NCBI GenBank assembly: GCA_964398315.1 | Contig: CAYNMV010000001.1 | Coordinates: forward strand, 124,001-188,000 | From: JADLCB01 sp964398315 | GTDB taxonomy: Bacteria; Planctomycetota; Phycisphaerae; Tepidisphaerales; Tepidisphaeraceae | Length of the DNA: 64,000 bases | Direction: 5' to 3' | The notes under the pieces: model-generated | Told to the model about the DNA's origin: nothing | Seen by the model: only the letters and a program-made list of their open reading frames with translations | The model's database searches: none | In this document: in pieces, positions 1 through 9,445 of the stretch | Layout: every line of letters begins with the position of its first letter | Position numbering within the stretch: the first letter of the stretch is position 1 | Position numbers and translations under genes: made by a program

Positions 1-2
1 CC

Positions 3-74
3 AGCCCCACGGAGAATCAGCCCCAGAGCACTGGAGCGAATGATGTTGGCAATACCGGCGGCGGTGCGCCCTGA
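3..74 (+). CDS. C-terminal tail of an unidentified plus-strand protein (partial)
   Basis: The third forward frame is open from the window edge to a TGA at 72-74 and encodes a short hydrophilic tail rich in Gly, Asn, Pro, Thr and Gln, such as the last residues GGGAP. No family can be recognised from 23 residues. The main support is external: a strong intrinsic terminator in the same direction follows about 70 bases downstream, so some plus-strand transcription unit ends here. Another frame remains open a little further, so the frame choice is tentative. Confidence 0.3.
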   Translation, partial: SPTENQPQSTGANDVGNTGGGAP

Positions 75-145
75 GCTCCGCGGTCGACATAGAATAGATG
101 CCCACTTGCTTAGCTGATCGAGGATAAGTCGTAGAGGGACAACAG

Positions 146-193
146 GCGTCCGCGCTGCTTTGCCCATGGATGAAGCAGCGACGGACGCTTTTT
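146..193 (+). terminator. Intrinsic terminator of the gene entering from the left
   Basis: The arms GCGTCCG-CGCTGCTT (146-160) and AAGCAGCG-A-CGGACGC (173-188) form a 15-bp stem with one bulged A and a 12-base loop. Five T residues follow at 189-193. Stem plus T-tract in this order fits rho-independent termination on the plus strand. Confidence 0.75.
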
Positions 194-331
194 ATTGCCC
201 ATCATCCCAGGCGGGTTTGTGCGACAGATCCACCGCGCCGCCCCAGGCAGGCATGTATCGATCCCGGCCATGAACCTGCAGCTGTCAGGCTCACCGCGCA
301 GCACGATGTTGTGCCAGCTCTGCAGACCGCC

Positions 332-1009
332 CTAGATGGTGACAGAGGGGATATCGGATGCTTGCTGTCCGGCTTCCAGGTGGATCACCTGAGTGCCGGG
401 ATCAACCACATGGATCTCGTCAATCTGTCCGCGCACGATGACCTGTTTGACAGATGGATGGATGACAACCAGTGTGTTGTCGAACTCAACATCGATCAGT
501 TCGAGACGATCGATGTTGGAAAACTCGGTCGTGGGCGGGGCCAGGCGCCAGGGGTTGCGCTCGATGATCTGGCGGAGGAATGACTCGGTGACCCGGAAGC
601 TGCAACGTTCGAAAACGACGCGGCCAAACGTCCCATCGGCCGTGCTGAGCAACTGGTTCTCGGCATCGTAAAACTCGCAGTCCGTGGCGACCAGGCTCTG
701 GACGCTGGCGCCCTGGGCCAGCACCGCGGCCGCCTGGCCGTTGCCGCCCGCCAGCACCTGCCCGAAGCGGCTGCGGCTGATGTTGACCGTCCTGATATCC
801 CCGCTGAGCGTCAGCGCGGCGGCATCGTAGGTGCCGCGGATATCCACATCCGTCAGTACGTAATCCGTCGGCTCATTCAGCACGATCGGCTGATCGGTGC
901 AGCGCGGGCCGAGGGAGATGGGCGGCAGAGCGGGAATAGACCCGGCGCCCACACCGGGGCCGATAAGCAGGGCGGGAACAATTGCAGCAAGGATAGCCGA
1001 GCGTCGCAT
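332..1009 (-). CDS. Small exported protein of unknown function
   Basis: A protein of 225 residues. The start at 1009 is preferred over one 15 codons upstream because an AGGAG motif lies just before it and the protein then opens with a signal peptide (MRRSAILAAIVPALLIGPG, small residues after the hydrophobic core). The mature part is rich in beta-forming residues (LTLSGDIRTVNISRSRFG, VVFERCSFRV), with a spacing that resembles a short parallel beta-helix. No catalytic motif is visible. It stands alone between the terminator at 146-193 and the terminator of the large surface protein. Function unknown; a surface or periplasmic location is inferred from the signal peptide only. Confidence 0.65.
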   Translation of the reverse strand: MRRSAILAAIVPALLIGPGVGAGSIPALPPISLGPRCTDQPIVLNEPTDYVLTDVDIRGTYDAAALTLSGDIRTVNISRSRFGQVLAGGNGQAAAVLAQGASVQSLVATDCEFYDAENQLLSTADGTFGRVVFERCSFRVTESFLRQIIERNPWRLAPPTTEFSNIDRLELIDVEFDNTLVVIHPSVKQVIVRGQIDEIHVVDPGTQVIHLEAGQQASDIPSVTI

Positions 1010-1182
1010 GCACGACTCCTGGGTCCGGGGATTGCGCCCGATCGAGACGGGCACGCGGAGAAAACGATGACCTTGGAACTGATGCGGGCAGTATCGCCTG
1101 TGGACCCCTGTCGATGCAAGGCGATTTTTCAGATCTGGCGCCGGCGGACAGGCAATCAGCGCCGCCAGATCCGGAAAAAATA

Positions 1183-1217
1183 CAGGCGCCCCGGCTGGTG
1201 GCCAGCCGGGGCGCCTG
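1183..1217 (-). terminator. Intrinsic terminator of the 1338-aa surface protein gene
   Basis: A perfect 14-bp inverted repeat, CAGGCGCCCCGGCT and its complement, encloses a 7-base loop. Read on the minus strand it is followed by TATTTTTT. It lies 27 bases after the stop codon of the minus-strand gene ending at 1245. Confidence 0.85.
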
Positions 1218-1244
1218 CGTGTGGACAGGAGGGATGATTGCCCA

Positions 1245-4200
1245 TCAACCGATGACGATCTCCCCGAACACCTGACCGCCGAGATAGCGGGTCAGGATGT
1301 CCTCGGCCTGGATACGGCTGGTGGCGAGGATGTCGCGCCCGACCGCCAGGGTGTTGATGATGCCGCTGGTGCGGATATCGCCGCCCATGAACTTGAGCAC
1401 CTGGAAGCGGCCGATCCGCCCGCTGGCGCCGACCGCCTGCACCAGGGTCTGCTCGTCCACCGAGCCGGTGATATAGACGTCCTCGACAGGACCGGCAACG
1501 TTGAGCAGCGACTGGGCCACATCGCCATTGATGAGCATCTTGTTCAGCCGCCCGGTGGTGATCTCCACCTGCCGGATCGGGCCACGCGTGTGGAACACGT
1601 CGATGCGGTCGGCGAAGTTGAACACGCTGCGGCGGACACGCTCGGCGTACACGGCGTTCAGGTCGATGCCGCCTTCCGCCAGCGTATCCTCGATCACGCC
1701 ACTGTTGGTGACGTTGTCGATCATGCGGTTCTGCTTTGTCGTGCCCAGGGCCGCGTGGAGGTCGGTCAGCGGGTTGGGGGCAATGCCGAAGAACGGATCG
1801 ACCCGGTAGCCGAACTCGCTGAGGCGCACCTGGTAGCTGTACTGCTCAGAGTTAAGCTGCCGGCCATCGCCGGTGGCGTTCAACTCGGTGAGCGAGCCGC
1901 CACCGGTGACATACAGGCCCCGCAGGCCGTAGCCGTCGGCGATGATGCGGTTGATGCGGCCGACGCCGACCGAGGCAAACACACTGTTGAAGATGCCGAA
2001 GCCGCCCTGGACATGCACGGTGTCGATGTCATGGGCGATAAACACCGAACCGATGATGCCACCATTGCCGCGGAGGGTGATCGGGCCCAGCTCGTACAGC
2101 GGATTGTTGATCGGCTCCTGCTGTGACGGCAGGACCAGCAGCGGGGCGAAGTCGCTGATTTCCTCGAAGGAGGACAGGACCCCGATATTCGCGTTGATGA
2201 TCGAGCCGTTGGTCAGATCGATGCGATTGATCTTCAGCAGCGACACCACCGGCCCGCGGATATCGCCGCGGCCACGGTTGGTGACGAGGCGGATCTGGCC
2301 GTTGGCGAACAGGCCGGCCTGGTTGTCATAGCCGGTGCCACCGGCGGCGATCCCCTCGCCGATGTCCACGTAGCGCATCTCGTTGGCAACGATCGACCCG
2401 ACGATGCCCTCAAAGACATCGGGGACATCGATGTTGTCGGAGTTGGGGAACACCGCGCCGATGATGCCGTTGCCACCGGCGGTGACGGAGACATTTCCGA
2501 TCTGCTCGGTGGCCGCGAGGTTGACGATGTCACCAGCCACGACGCCGACACGCTCCCCGATGAAGGGATAGGTATCGAGCAGCGGTTCGGCACCGGGCAG
2601 CAGGGCGGTGCCGGCATCGGTCTTGCGGGCAGTGCCAATGCTGCTGCCATACAGGTTCCCGATCGAGCCGGCGAGGATGATCGGCATCTCACCACCGCTC
2701 ACGTTCTGGATCATGTTGGCCGGCAGCGTGCCTCCCTCACCGAAGCTGGTTTCGAGGATGCTGATCGGCGTGGGGCCCTGCACGTAGAGCGAGACGTCGA
2801 GCGTGACCGACGGATCCAGGACCGGGCGGGCGTCAATCTCCACCGGCGGGTTGTCCGGGCCCGTGCCTGTGCCCGGCTGCAGGACCGGTTCGAGGATGAC
2901 GGGCGCACCACCCTGGGTGAACACGACGCGGCCGATCTCGGCGTGACGGCGATCGCGGCTGGGGTTGTTGCTGCTGATGACCAGCGAACGATCCGAGATG
3001 ATCTCGGTGATGACCGAACCACCGCTGCCGAAGATCGGGAACGTGGTGACGGTGAAATCGGCCGGCTTACCCAGGTAAGGCTGGGAGCGGATGTCGGCCG
3101 GATCCTCAGGATTGACAAAGCCGGGGATGTACCGGGGGTTGGGGATCAACCGCGGGGCGATGTTGATGAGGGTACCCGAGTCATCGGTGATCGTCAGCGA
3201 CTGACCGGCGGGGACAGTGATGGTGTTTTCGGCCTTGGAGCTGCCAATGCCGAAGCGCGGGTCGCGGTAGACCTCGCCGCCCACACGGACATAGCCGACA
3301 TTGCCGCCAAGGTTGGTGGTGATGCGCGGCCCGATACCGGCTGTGCCGAGGTCGCCGCTCAGATCGATCAGGCCGATGACGCCATCGCGGCCGACATTAT
3401 CCGTGTTGACCTCGATATCGGTCCCCGCAGTGATCGAGGCGGCACGGATGATGCCGATGCCCTTGCGCGTCACGATGGTACCGCTGACATCGCCGGCGGC
3501 ATCGATGATCTGGATGTCACCGCCAATCGGCGCATCCCGGTCCAGGCCAAAGCTGATGCCGCCATCGGTGCTGCGCACCAGGCCGAGGTGGCCGAAAGGC
3601 ACATTGATGTTCAGGCCGAGCGTCGCGCCCTCAAGCACGCGGAGGTTGGCAAATGGCACATCCACAGCGGCGGGGCTGCTGGAAAGGATCGATTCGCCGA
3701 CGACCAGCGCGCCAAAGTCACCGCGCCAGACCTTGATGCCGGATGGCTCACCCAGGTCCAGGAGGCTGCCGGTATCACTCACCACCCCACCCAGTGCGAC
3801 GTTACCGACGAACTGGACGCGCAGTGAGTAATCGCCGGTGTTGGGCGTAAACACCGTGGGCGCCGCATCATCGAATGGATTGGTGGGCAGGTTGCCGACG
3901 GCAATGCGGTAGGTGCCGGGCCGGTCGGCAGTGAACTGGAACCACTTGCCTGTGGTGAGGGTCGCGTCGATATCGTTGTAGCTGCTGGCGATGAGGCGGC
4001 CGTCCGGGTCGTAGACGCCGACCAGCGGGGCCATGTCTTCGCCAAGCGGGCTGACCGCCTGCACCCAGACGGTCTGACCGGCCAGCAGGGGCACGCCGTA
4101 GAAGTCGGTGGGGTCACCTCCCCCCAGGGTGCCGATCACACGCACGCCGGGCGCACCGCCGAAGACCACATCGGGGATGCTGGCCAGGTATTGCGGTGTA

Positions 4201-5261
4201 TCGAAGGTGTCGTTGAAGAAGAACTCATCGCCGCCCAGTTCGCCGAAGGACAGCGGATGCGCAAGGCCCTCGGCAATCGACCTGAACTCGCTCTCGCGCT
4301 GCGGCAGGTTGAGGAACGGCCCGGCCAGCGCGTTGCGCACATCGATCTTGGCGCCGATGTCACTGGCGGCGCGGAACTGACCCAGTGTGCCGCGCACCTG
4401 CACGTCCACACCCGTCCAGTAGCTCAGGCCCAGTTCTTCGCCGCCGGTGTCAGCGCCCGCGGTACCGACCAAGCCCTTGATCAGGATAGTGCGGGCATCG
4501 CCCAGGACGTTGAAGTTGTCGGCGTAGCGAATGGAGCCAGCGCCGATGCCGCGGGAATCACCCGTGAAGAGGTTGCCGGCGTAGAACTCGCCGATCGAGC
4601 CGGTGATGTTGACGAAGCCAGTGACGGTGCCGTCGAAGATGAACCGCCCGAGGGATGAGCCGTTGTTGACGCTCAGGCCGGCGCGAAGGATGTTGGACGG
4701 CTGCGGGGGGATGACGCCAAAGCCGGTGGGGGGCAGCCCCATGGCGATGATCGGGCGGTCTTCCTCCAGGTCAATGTCGGTGCCATCGAGGTTGATGGTG
4801 CGCGCCCCAAGGTAACCAGCGCCCGAGTCGGCAGCGCCGCTGACGGTCACGACCTCGCCGGTCATGGCACTGAAGATATTGAGGTCCGGTGCATCGCCAA
4901 ACGGGGTCGGGATCCCCTCATCGTCGATCTGGACGATGGTAATCGAGCTTTGCGGCGTGGAGCGGGTGACGTAGATGGCGAACAGGTCGAAGCCAGTCAC
5001 GTCATCATCCACGCTGGCGGGCATCAGGTGGGTGGGGCGGATGGCGTTGTTCTGCTGGTTGACCGCCGCGCCGACAAACTCGGCCTCGATGTTGCCACTG
5101 AGGGTGATGCGGAAGAGGTTGTCGCGGGCATCCTTGAAATCGAAGCTCTGGCCGCCCCAGAGCGTCGTCAGCAGACGGCGTTCTTCCAGGGATTCCAAAA
5201 TGGGGCGGTCGGCATTGCAGGTATGGCGGCGCTGTTTCAAGGCGGATCGGCGTGCGCTCAT
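1245..5261 (-). CDS. Very large beta-rich surface protein with planctomycete LExLExRxLL tag and PPC-like domain
   Basis: A protein of 1338 residues starting at an ATG preceded by AGGA. Instead of a classical signal peptide it has a basic N-terminus followed by LESLEERRLLT at about residues 22-32, the tag found at the start of many large planctomycete exported proteins. Residues about 380-487 (ADRPGTYRIAVGNLP and surroundings) look like a bacterial pre-peptidase C-terminal (PPC) beta-sandwich. The rest is a long run of Gly/Asp/Ile/Val-rich strands with recurring phrases such as GSIGNLYG and GGNGIIGAVF, suggestive of beta-helix or autotransporter-like repeats. No catalytic residues or LPxTG-type anchor are seen. 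It is probably a cell-surface or adhesive protein; that role is inferred. It is monocistronic and ends at the terminator at 1183-1217. Confidence 0.85.
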   Translation of the reverse strand: MSARRSALKQRRHTCNADRPILESLEERRLLTTLWGGQSFDFKDARDNLFRITLSGNIEAEFVGAAVNQQNNAIRPTHLMPASVDDDVTGFDLFAIYVTRSTPQSSITIVQIDDEGIPTPFGDAPDLNIFSAMTGEVVTVSGAADSGAGYLGARTINLDGTDIDLEEDRPIIAMGLPPTGFGVIPPQPSNILRAGLSVNNGSSLGRFIFDGTVTGFVNITGSIGEFYAGNLFTGDSRGIGAGSIRYADNFNVLGDARTILIKGLVGTAGADTGGEELGLSYWTGVDVQVRGTLGQFRAASDIGAKIDVRNALAGPFLNLPQRESEFRSIAEGLAHPLSFGELGGDEFFFNDTFDTPQYLASIPDVVFGGAPGVRVIGTLGGGDPTDFYGVPLLAGQTVWVQAVSPLGEDMAPLVGVYDPDGRLIASSYNDIDATLTTGKWFQFTADRPGTYRIAVGNLPTNPFDDAAPTVFTPNTGDYSLRVQFVGNVALGGVVSDTGSLLDLGEPSGIKVWRGDFGALVVGESILSSSPAAVDVPFANLRVLEGATLGLNINVPFGHLGLVRSTDGGISFGLDRDAPIGGDIQIIDAAGDVSGTIVTRKGIGIIRAASITAGTDIEVNTDNVGRDGVIGLIDLSGDLGTAGIGPRITTNLGGNVGYVRVGGEVYRDPRFGIGSSKAENTITVPAGQSLTITDDSGTLINIAPRLIPNPRYIPGFVNPEDPADIRSQPYLGKPADFTVTTFPIFGSGGSVITEIISDRSLVISSNNPSRDRRHAEIGRVVFTQGGAPVILEPVLQPGTGTGPDNPPVEIDARPVLDPSVTLDVSLYVQGPTPISILETSFGEGGTLPANMIQNVSGGEMPIILAGSIGNLYGSSIGTARKTDAGTALLPGAEPLLDTYPFIGERVGVVAGDIVNLAATEQIGNVSVTAGGNGIIGAVFPNSDNIDVPDVFEGIVGSIVANEMRYVDIGEGIAAGGTGYDNQAGLFANGQIRLVTNRGRGDIRGPVVSLLKINRIDLTNGSIINANIGVLSSFEEISDFAPLLVLPSQQEPINNPLYELGPITLRGNGGIIGSVFIAHDIDTVHVQGGFGIFNSVFASVGVGRINRIIADGYGLRGLYVTGGGSLTELNATGDGRQLNSEQYSYQVRLSEFGYRVDPFFGIAPNPLTDLHAALGTTKQNRMIDNVTNSGVIEDTLAEGGIDLNAVYAERVRRSVFNFADRIDVFHTRGPIRQVEITTGRLNKMLINGDVAQSLLNVAGPVEDVYITGSVDEQTLVQAVGASGRIGRFQVLKFMGGDIRTSGIINTLAVGRDILATSRIQAEDILTRYLGGQVFGEIVIG

Positions 5262-5696
5262 TCGTCTTCCTCCGCGGCCGGGTCACGCAATCTCACGGCG
5301 AAGAGATGCCCGCACATCGGGGCGCACACTTACGCGCGATGAGACAATGACGGCAGCTGAACAAACGGGTATGGGCAGGCTGGTGCGATGCTCCAATGCT
5401 CGTTGAAAACTCCACGCCTGCCGCGATGCTTCGGCACCCGGGTCCCTGGCGCAACCCGGCACCGATTTAAGTACCCGGCACTGTACCCGAGCCGGCGGTA
5501 AGGTGTCAAAATGCGGTAGGTTGCGCCACAGCCCCCCAGGCGGATTGGCAGCGCTCAAAACGCCCATCAGCACAAGCGCATGCCGGCCTCCCCGGATCTG
5601 CACCTGCCCGCTCAATGAGCCAATGAGCGCATGCGCTGAGTTCATGGCAGCTTAACGTGGCAGCATATGTGTTGTCAGATAATTGCTGCTGGCCGC
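5262..5696. other. Intergenic region, no gene recognised
   Basis: These 435 bases separate the start of the large surface protein gene from the end of the patatin-like gene; both genes read leftwards. The stretch must carry the surface protein's promoter, but no convincing -35/-10 pair was found. Open frames here have no family resemblance or ribosome binding site, and no RNA gene is apparent. Confidence 0.5.
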
Positions 5697-7142
5697 CTAT
5701 GGCGTCCCGATCTCCGCTGCCAGGGATTGAAGCTCTGCGCTGAACAGTTGGGTGCAGAGCAACTCGGCCGCGAGATAGAGGTTGTAGGCCTCGGTGTCGC
5801 TGATATTGAAATATGTCTGGATGCTGTTCACCGATGACCCAAAGCTGGCAAAGGGTTGATCGGTCAATTCGGCCACGCGCGGCAGGGCCAGATGCAGCAC
5901 GCGCACGTCCCGCCCGGCGCGGTCGGTCAACTCAAGGTAGCCAGACGATTCGAGCGTCTGGATATGTTGTCGCAGGTCGGCGGCGGTGACATCATCCGGT
6001 GAATACTGAACGATAATGTCCGCCAGTGTTGCCGAACTGGCCCGTTCCAGCAGGGCGGTGCTGGCCAGGCCGGCCCCCATGGCGATGGTGTCGATCAGGC
6101 CCAGATCCCCCTTGTCCGAGAGGCGGGCATCATGGGCGGTCTTGGCGTCGATCACGATGAAAATCGCCCCGCGCGGATAGGGCGATGGCCGGCCCGCCTG
6201 GCGGGCGGATTCCTGATGCGCTTCGTAGGTCTCGATCAGGCTGCGGATGCCCAGGTTGTCCACCACGCCGCCGTCGATCAGATGCACGAACTGGTCGTAA
6301 ATCGTTGAGTAATCACGCAGGGTGATATGGTGGATCAGCACCGGTACGGCCGAACTGGCAGCACAGGCATAGGCGATCGGATAGCGGCTCAGGTCCGAAT
6401 TGAGCTGATCGAAGGCCTCGTTGCTGAAGACAAACCGCTTGCCCGATTGCAGGTTGGTTGCGTTGATCAGCAGGCGGGGGCGGTCTTCGCGCAGGTCGGC
6501 AAAGGTCAGTGCCCGGCCATTGCGTGAGAACAGGCGTTTCTGGAAGCTGGCGGCCAGGAGGTCCCCCCGGTCATAGTGGCTGAACGTCAGTGCCAGCCAG
6601 TTCCACGGCAGCAGCGTGTTGATGATGACATCGCTGGCGAAGCTGTGGGTGAGCTTCTCCTGCACTGCCTTGGGGTTCCAGCCGGCCCCGTCGAGGGTGC
6701 CGGGCCCGTCGGCATGAGTGCAGTAATAGGCCGCCGGAAGGCTGCCACCGCTGACGGCGGAGATGTAATCTACCCGCTGCAGGATGCCCAGGCGCTGCAA
6801 CTGGAACATGCAGGCGGCCGCGAAGTTCGCCGAGCGTGAGCCGCCACCGGAGATGGCCAGCCCGACAAACAGGCCATCATCGGCCCGGAGTGGCACATCG
6901 GTGATGAACCAGGTATCGAGCCACTCGGCTTGCTGGCGGGCGGTGAAGGCGGTACGGCCGGATGCCTGCATCGGGACTTCAGCCCCAAGGGCGGCGCGGG
7001 TGGTGTTACCCAGCCGTTTTTCCTGTGGTATGGCAACATCATTTAGCGCCCGGTTGGCCGCAGTGCAGCCACCCAGGCCCCCGGCCAATACCAGCACCAG
7101 GAACAGCAAGCCCCATCGACAGGCACAATCCGGCTTTGACAT
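5697..7142 (-). CDS. Patatin-like phospholipase, lipoprotein
   Basis: A protein of 481 residues when started at 7142. This start gives a lipoprotein signal (charged MSKPDCACRW, hydrophobic core, lipobox LGGC with Cys26); an upstream start would bury it. Residues about 92-340 form a patatin hydrolase domain: oxyanion-hole glycines GGGSRS (about 99-104), nucleophile elbow AVSGGS with Ser131, and the catalytic Asp in LIDGGVVDN. Such enzymes hydrolyse acyl chains from phospholipids or other lipids using a Ser-Asp dyad. The lipid anchor places it on a membrane facing the periplasm. It starts 11 bases after the DUF2062 gene, so the two are probably co-transcribed. Substrate unknown; some relatives have lost activity, but both dyad residues are present here. 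Confidence 0.85.
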   Translation of the reverse strand: MSKPDCACRWGLLFLVLVLAGGLGGCTAANRALNDVAIPQEKRLGNTTRAALGAEVPMQASGRTAFTARQQAEWLDTWFITDVPLRADDGLFVGLAISGGGSRSANFAAACMFQLQRLGILQRVDYISAVSGGSLPAAYYCTHADGPGTLDGAGWNPKAVQEKLTHSFASDVIINTLLPWNWLALTFSHYDRGDLLAASFQKRLFSRNGRALTFADLREDRPRLLINATNLQSGKRFVFSNEAFDQLNSDLSRYPIAYACAASSAVPVLIHHITLRDYSTIYDQFVHLIDGGVVDNLGIRSLIETYEAHQESARQAGRPSPYPRGAIFIVIDAKTAHDARLSDKGDLGLIDTIAMGAGLASTALLERASSATLADIIVQYSPDDVTAADLRQHIQTLESSGYLELTDRAGRDVRVLHLALPRVAELTDQPFASFGSSVNSIQTYFNISDTEAYNLYLAAELLCTQLFSAELQSLAAEIGTP

Positions 7143-7153
7143 GGCCCGACATG

Positions 7154-7714
7154 CTACAGACCGCTGTCGGAAATAAAACGTGGCCGTGCGCGGCGGGACA
7201 GCAGGCGCAGGCGCTGACGCTGCACATGCTGGCGGCCGACATGCCAGCGCCACAGCCCGCGAACCGCCCAGTAACTCAGGAATGACAGCATTATGCCCGC
7301 CAGCAGCGAGCCGGTGTAAAGGGGCATCCAGATGGCGTTAAAATTCGCCTGCACCCATTCCCAAGTGAAGGTGAACTCATCAAATGCCGGCCGCATTCTC
7401 AGGACGCGCGCGCCAAGCAGGTAGCACGTGTAGTAAATCGGCGGCATTGTCAGTGGGTTGGTGATCCACACCAATGCGATGGAGAGGGCGATGTTGGCGC
7501 GAAACAGGATGGCACACGCCGCCGCAGGCAGCATCTGAAACGGCATCGGTATCATCGCCCAGAACAGGCCGATAGCGAAGGCGCGGGCGACGCTGTTGCG
7601 ATTGATGTGCCACAGTTGAGGCTGGTGCAGCAGTACTCCGAACAGGCGCAGCCAGCGGTTGTCGTGAACTTGCTCACGCGACGGCATCCAGCGGCGTATG
7701 TATCGACGAGGCAT
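7154..7714 (-). CDS. DUF2062 family membrane protein
   Basis: A protein of 186 residues. The stretch from NSVARAFAIGLFWAMIP through ALSIALVWITNPLTMPP is the characteristic core of DUF2062, a family of small inner-membrane proteins of unknown biochemical role, often found near glycosyltransferases or envelope genes. Hydrophobic segments lie at about residues 45-65, 70-90 and 120-150, and a basic tail (RLLSRRARPRF) follows. It lies directly upstream of the patatin-like lipoprotein gene in the same direction, with an 11-base gap. The pairing suggests an envelope or lipid role, but that is inference. Confidence 0.8.
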   Translation of the reverse strand: MPRRYIRRWMPSREQVHDNRWLRLFGVLLHQPQLWHINRNSVARAFAIGLFWAMIPMPFQMLPAAACAILFRANIALSIALVWITNPLTMPPIYYTCYLLGARVLRMRPAFDEFTFTWEWVQANFNAIWMPLYTGSLLAGIMLSFLSYWAVRGLWRWHVGRQHVQRQRLRLLSRRARPRFISDSGL

Positions 7715-7783
7715 GAGTCCTGTAAGTCTAGGCGCTACACGATAAAAGGCAAAAACCGCGGCCAGGGCACCGCTGCCGGCGAA

Positions 7784-8758
7784 CTACTGAATCGGCTCGA
7801 TGCGTATCCGGTCCCGAAGGGCGGTGACATCAGCCGGATCGACGAAACCGGAGATCGGCTTGAGGGCGTTGGCCATCCCGCAGGCAGCGCCCAGGATGCA
7901 CGCCTGCTCGAACGGTTCCTGGCAAGCCATCGCAACCGCCATGCCCGCAGCAAAGGCATCGCCCGATCCTATCGGGCTGACGGCCTTGATCTGGGGCAAA
8001 ATGATGCGCCAGGCCGAGCGAACGCCGCAGGCGATGACCGGCATGGGGCCGCGGGTGACGACCACATGACCCGCGCCGGCGTCAACCAGTTCGCGGGCGG
8101 CGTCCAGCACCTGCGCCTCCGTCTCGATGGTACGGTTCAGCGTCGCCGCAAGTTCCGATATATTTGGCTTAACCACCGCCGGCCGTTGCGCCAGGGCCCG
8201 TTTGAGCGCTTCGCCACGCGCATCCACGATGGTCATAACCGACTGTTGATGGGCCGCGGCACAGCAGCGGGCATAGAAATCGTCCGGTGCGCCCGGCGGG
8301 AGCGAGCCACTCAACACCAGTAGCCGCCGGCCGGGAATCTGCAACTCAACCCCCGGTGACAGCCTTCGATAGGGGAGGAGGCTGGTGAGCAGGTCGAGCA
8401 ATTTATCGTAATCTTCCGGCCGCAGCGGCGCGGATTCCTCAACGAGCTCGGTCGTCCGCCCGCCGCTGCGGTCGATCACGGTGACGCATGTGCGGGTGGG
8501 CGGCCAGACCTCAACGAAGGCGTGGGTGATCCCCGCCCGCTCCAGGTCTTCGCGCATGAACTGCCCGGTGTCCCCGCCGATAAAGCCCATCGCCACGATC
8601 CCCAAGTCCGGCGCCACGGTGTGCGCCACCCGGGCGGCGTTGACGGACTTGCCCGAGGCGGTCCGCATCGTCTGCACGGAGCGGTTCACCTGATCCAGCG
8701 CCAGGCGATCAAACTCCATCGTGAGCTGAACGGTCGGGGTGGGGCCGAGGAAGATCAT
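7784..8758 (-). CDS. PfkB-family sugar kinase, 1-phosphofructokinase-like
   Basis: A protein of 324 residues, close to the usual length of 1-phosphofructokinase and tagatose-6-phosphate kinase. The N-terminus (MIFLGPTPTVQL, then ASGKSVNAARV and MGFIGGDTGQFM) is the substrate-binding part of the hexose-phosphate kinase branch of PfkB. The C-terminal signature IGSGDAFAAGMA holds the expected catalytic base at about Asp267 and the anion hole. It should phosphorylate a sugar phosphate, such as fructose 1-phosphate, with ATP in the cytoplasm. No fructose PTS or transporter gene is adjacent, so the exact substrate cannot be fixed and no symbol is assigned. The ribosome binding site before the ATG is weak. 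Confidence 0.82.
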   Translation of the reverse strand: MIFLGPTPTVQLTMEFDRLALDQVNRSVQTMRTASGKSVNAARVAHTVAPDLGIVAMGFIGGDTGQFMREDLERAGITHAFVEVWPPTRTCVTVIDRSGGRTTELVEESAPLRPEDYDKLLDLLTSLLPYRRLSPGVELQIPGRRLLVLSGSLPPGAPDDFYARCCAAAHQQSVMTIVDARGEALKRALAQRPAVVKPNISELAATLNRTIETEAQVLDAARELVDAGAGHVVVTRGPMPVIACGVRSAWRIILPQIKAVSPIGSGDAFAAGMAVAMACQEPFEQACILGAACGMANALKPISGFVDPADVTALRDRIRIEPIQ

Positions 8759-8899
8759 GGCAGGGGTGCGGCAGTTCAGTGTATGGCCCGCAGCAGATTA
8801 CCAAAGCGTTCGCGGGATCTGGCACCGCCAACGAGCGATCCACAAATTCGGTCCATAAAACGCTTTAGAGACACAACAGGCATATGAAAAGAACCGCTC

Positions 8900-9388
8900 T
8901 TACTCCAGTTCGTGCAGCATTGTCACCGTGCTGGACCGGAAGCCACAGGATTTGAACAGGGCCTGGGCGGGTTCGTTGTCGATCAGGACGTCAAGGCGGA
9001 TTTGCTCCACCCCGATGGTGCGGAAACGCTCGATGGCGAGCGTGACCATCTGCCGGGCGATGCCTTCGTTACGGTAATCCTCGTCCACCCACAGGTCGTG
9101 GATGAATCCAAACCGGCCGATGCAATAGATCGGGATTTCGCGCTCTGTCGTGGCGACCAGAAAGCCCACCAGCCGCCCGGCCCCGGCCGCGCTGGCCTCG
9201 CGCTCGGCCACCAGAAAGACGCTGGTTTCATCCGTGGCCCGCATCCGCAGCCAGTTGCGGTAATTTTCAACGACATCGGGCCGGTAGCAGTAGCGTGCCG
9301 GATCGCGCTGCTGATGAAACGCCGTGATCCCCGCAACCAGCGGGATCACGGCGTCCACATCATCGGGGGTGGCGGGGCGGATGGTCAT
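8900..9388 (-). CDS. GNAT family N-acetyltransferase
   Basis: A protein of 162 residues with a complete GNAT fold. It starts MTIRPATPDDVDAVIPLVAG, typical of beta1-alpha1. The acetyl-CoA pyrophosphate-binding loop is in VDEDYRNEGIARQMV (RxxGxA form), followed by IRLDVLIDNEPAQALFKSCGF, the usual beta5-alpha4 segment. Such enzymes transfer an acetyl group from acetyl-CoA to an amine. The substrate is not predictable; relatives include amino-acid, antibiotic and protein acetyltransferases. It lies between the sugar kinase and RCK_N genes in the same direction, but gaps of 57-141 bases do not prove an operon. Confidence 0.85.
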   Translation of the reverse strand: MTIRPATPDDVDAVIPLVAGITAFHQQRDPARYCYRPDVVENYRNWLRMRATDETSVFLVAEREASAAGAGRLVGFLVATTEREIPIYCIGRFGFIHDLWVDEDYRNEGIARQMVTLAIERFRTIGVEQIRLDVLIDNEPAQALFKSCGFRSSTVTMLHELE

Positions 9389-9445
9389 GGGATTGGACAG
9401 GCAGAACAGGCAAGAGGCAGGCCGGCTACGGTTGTGACTGCCGGG

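Noticed and set aside
1221..2126. Long open frame opposite the 1338-aa surface protein gene
   Set aside because: High-GC shadow of the real gene; no family resemblance, signal peptide or ribosome binding site.
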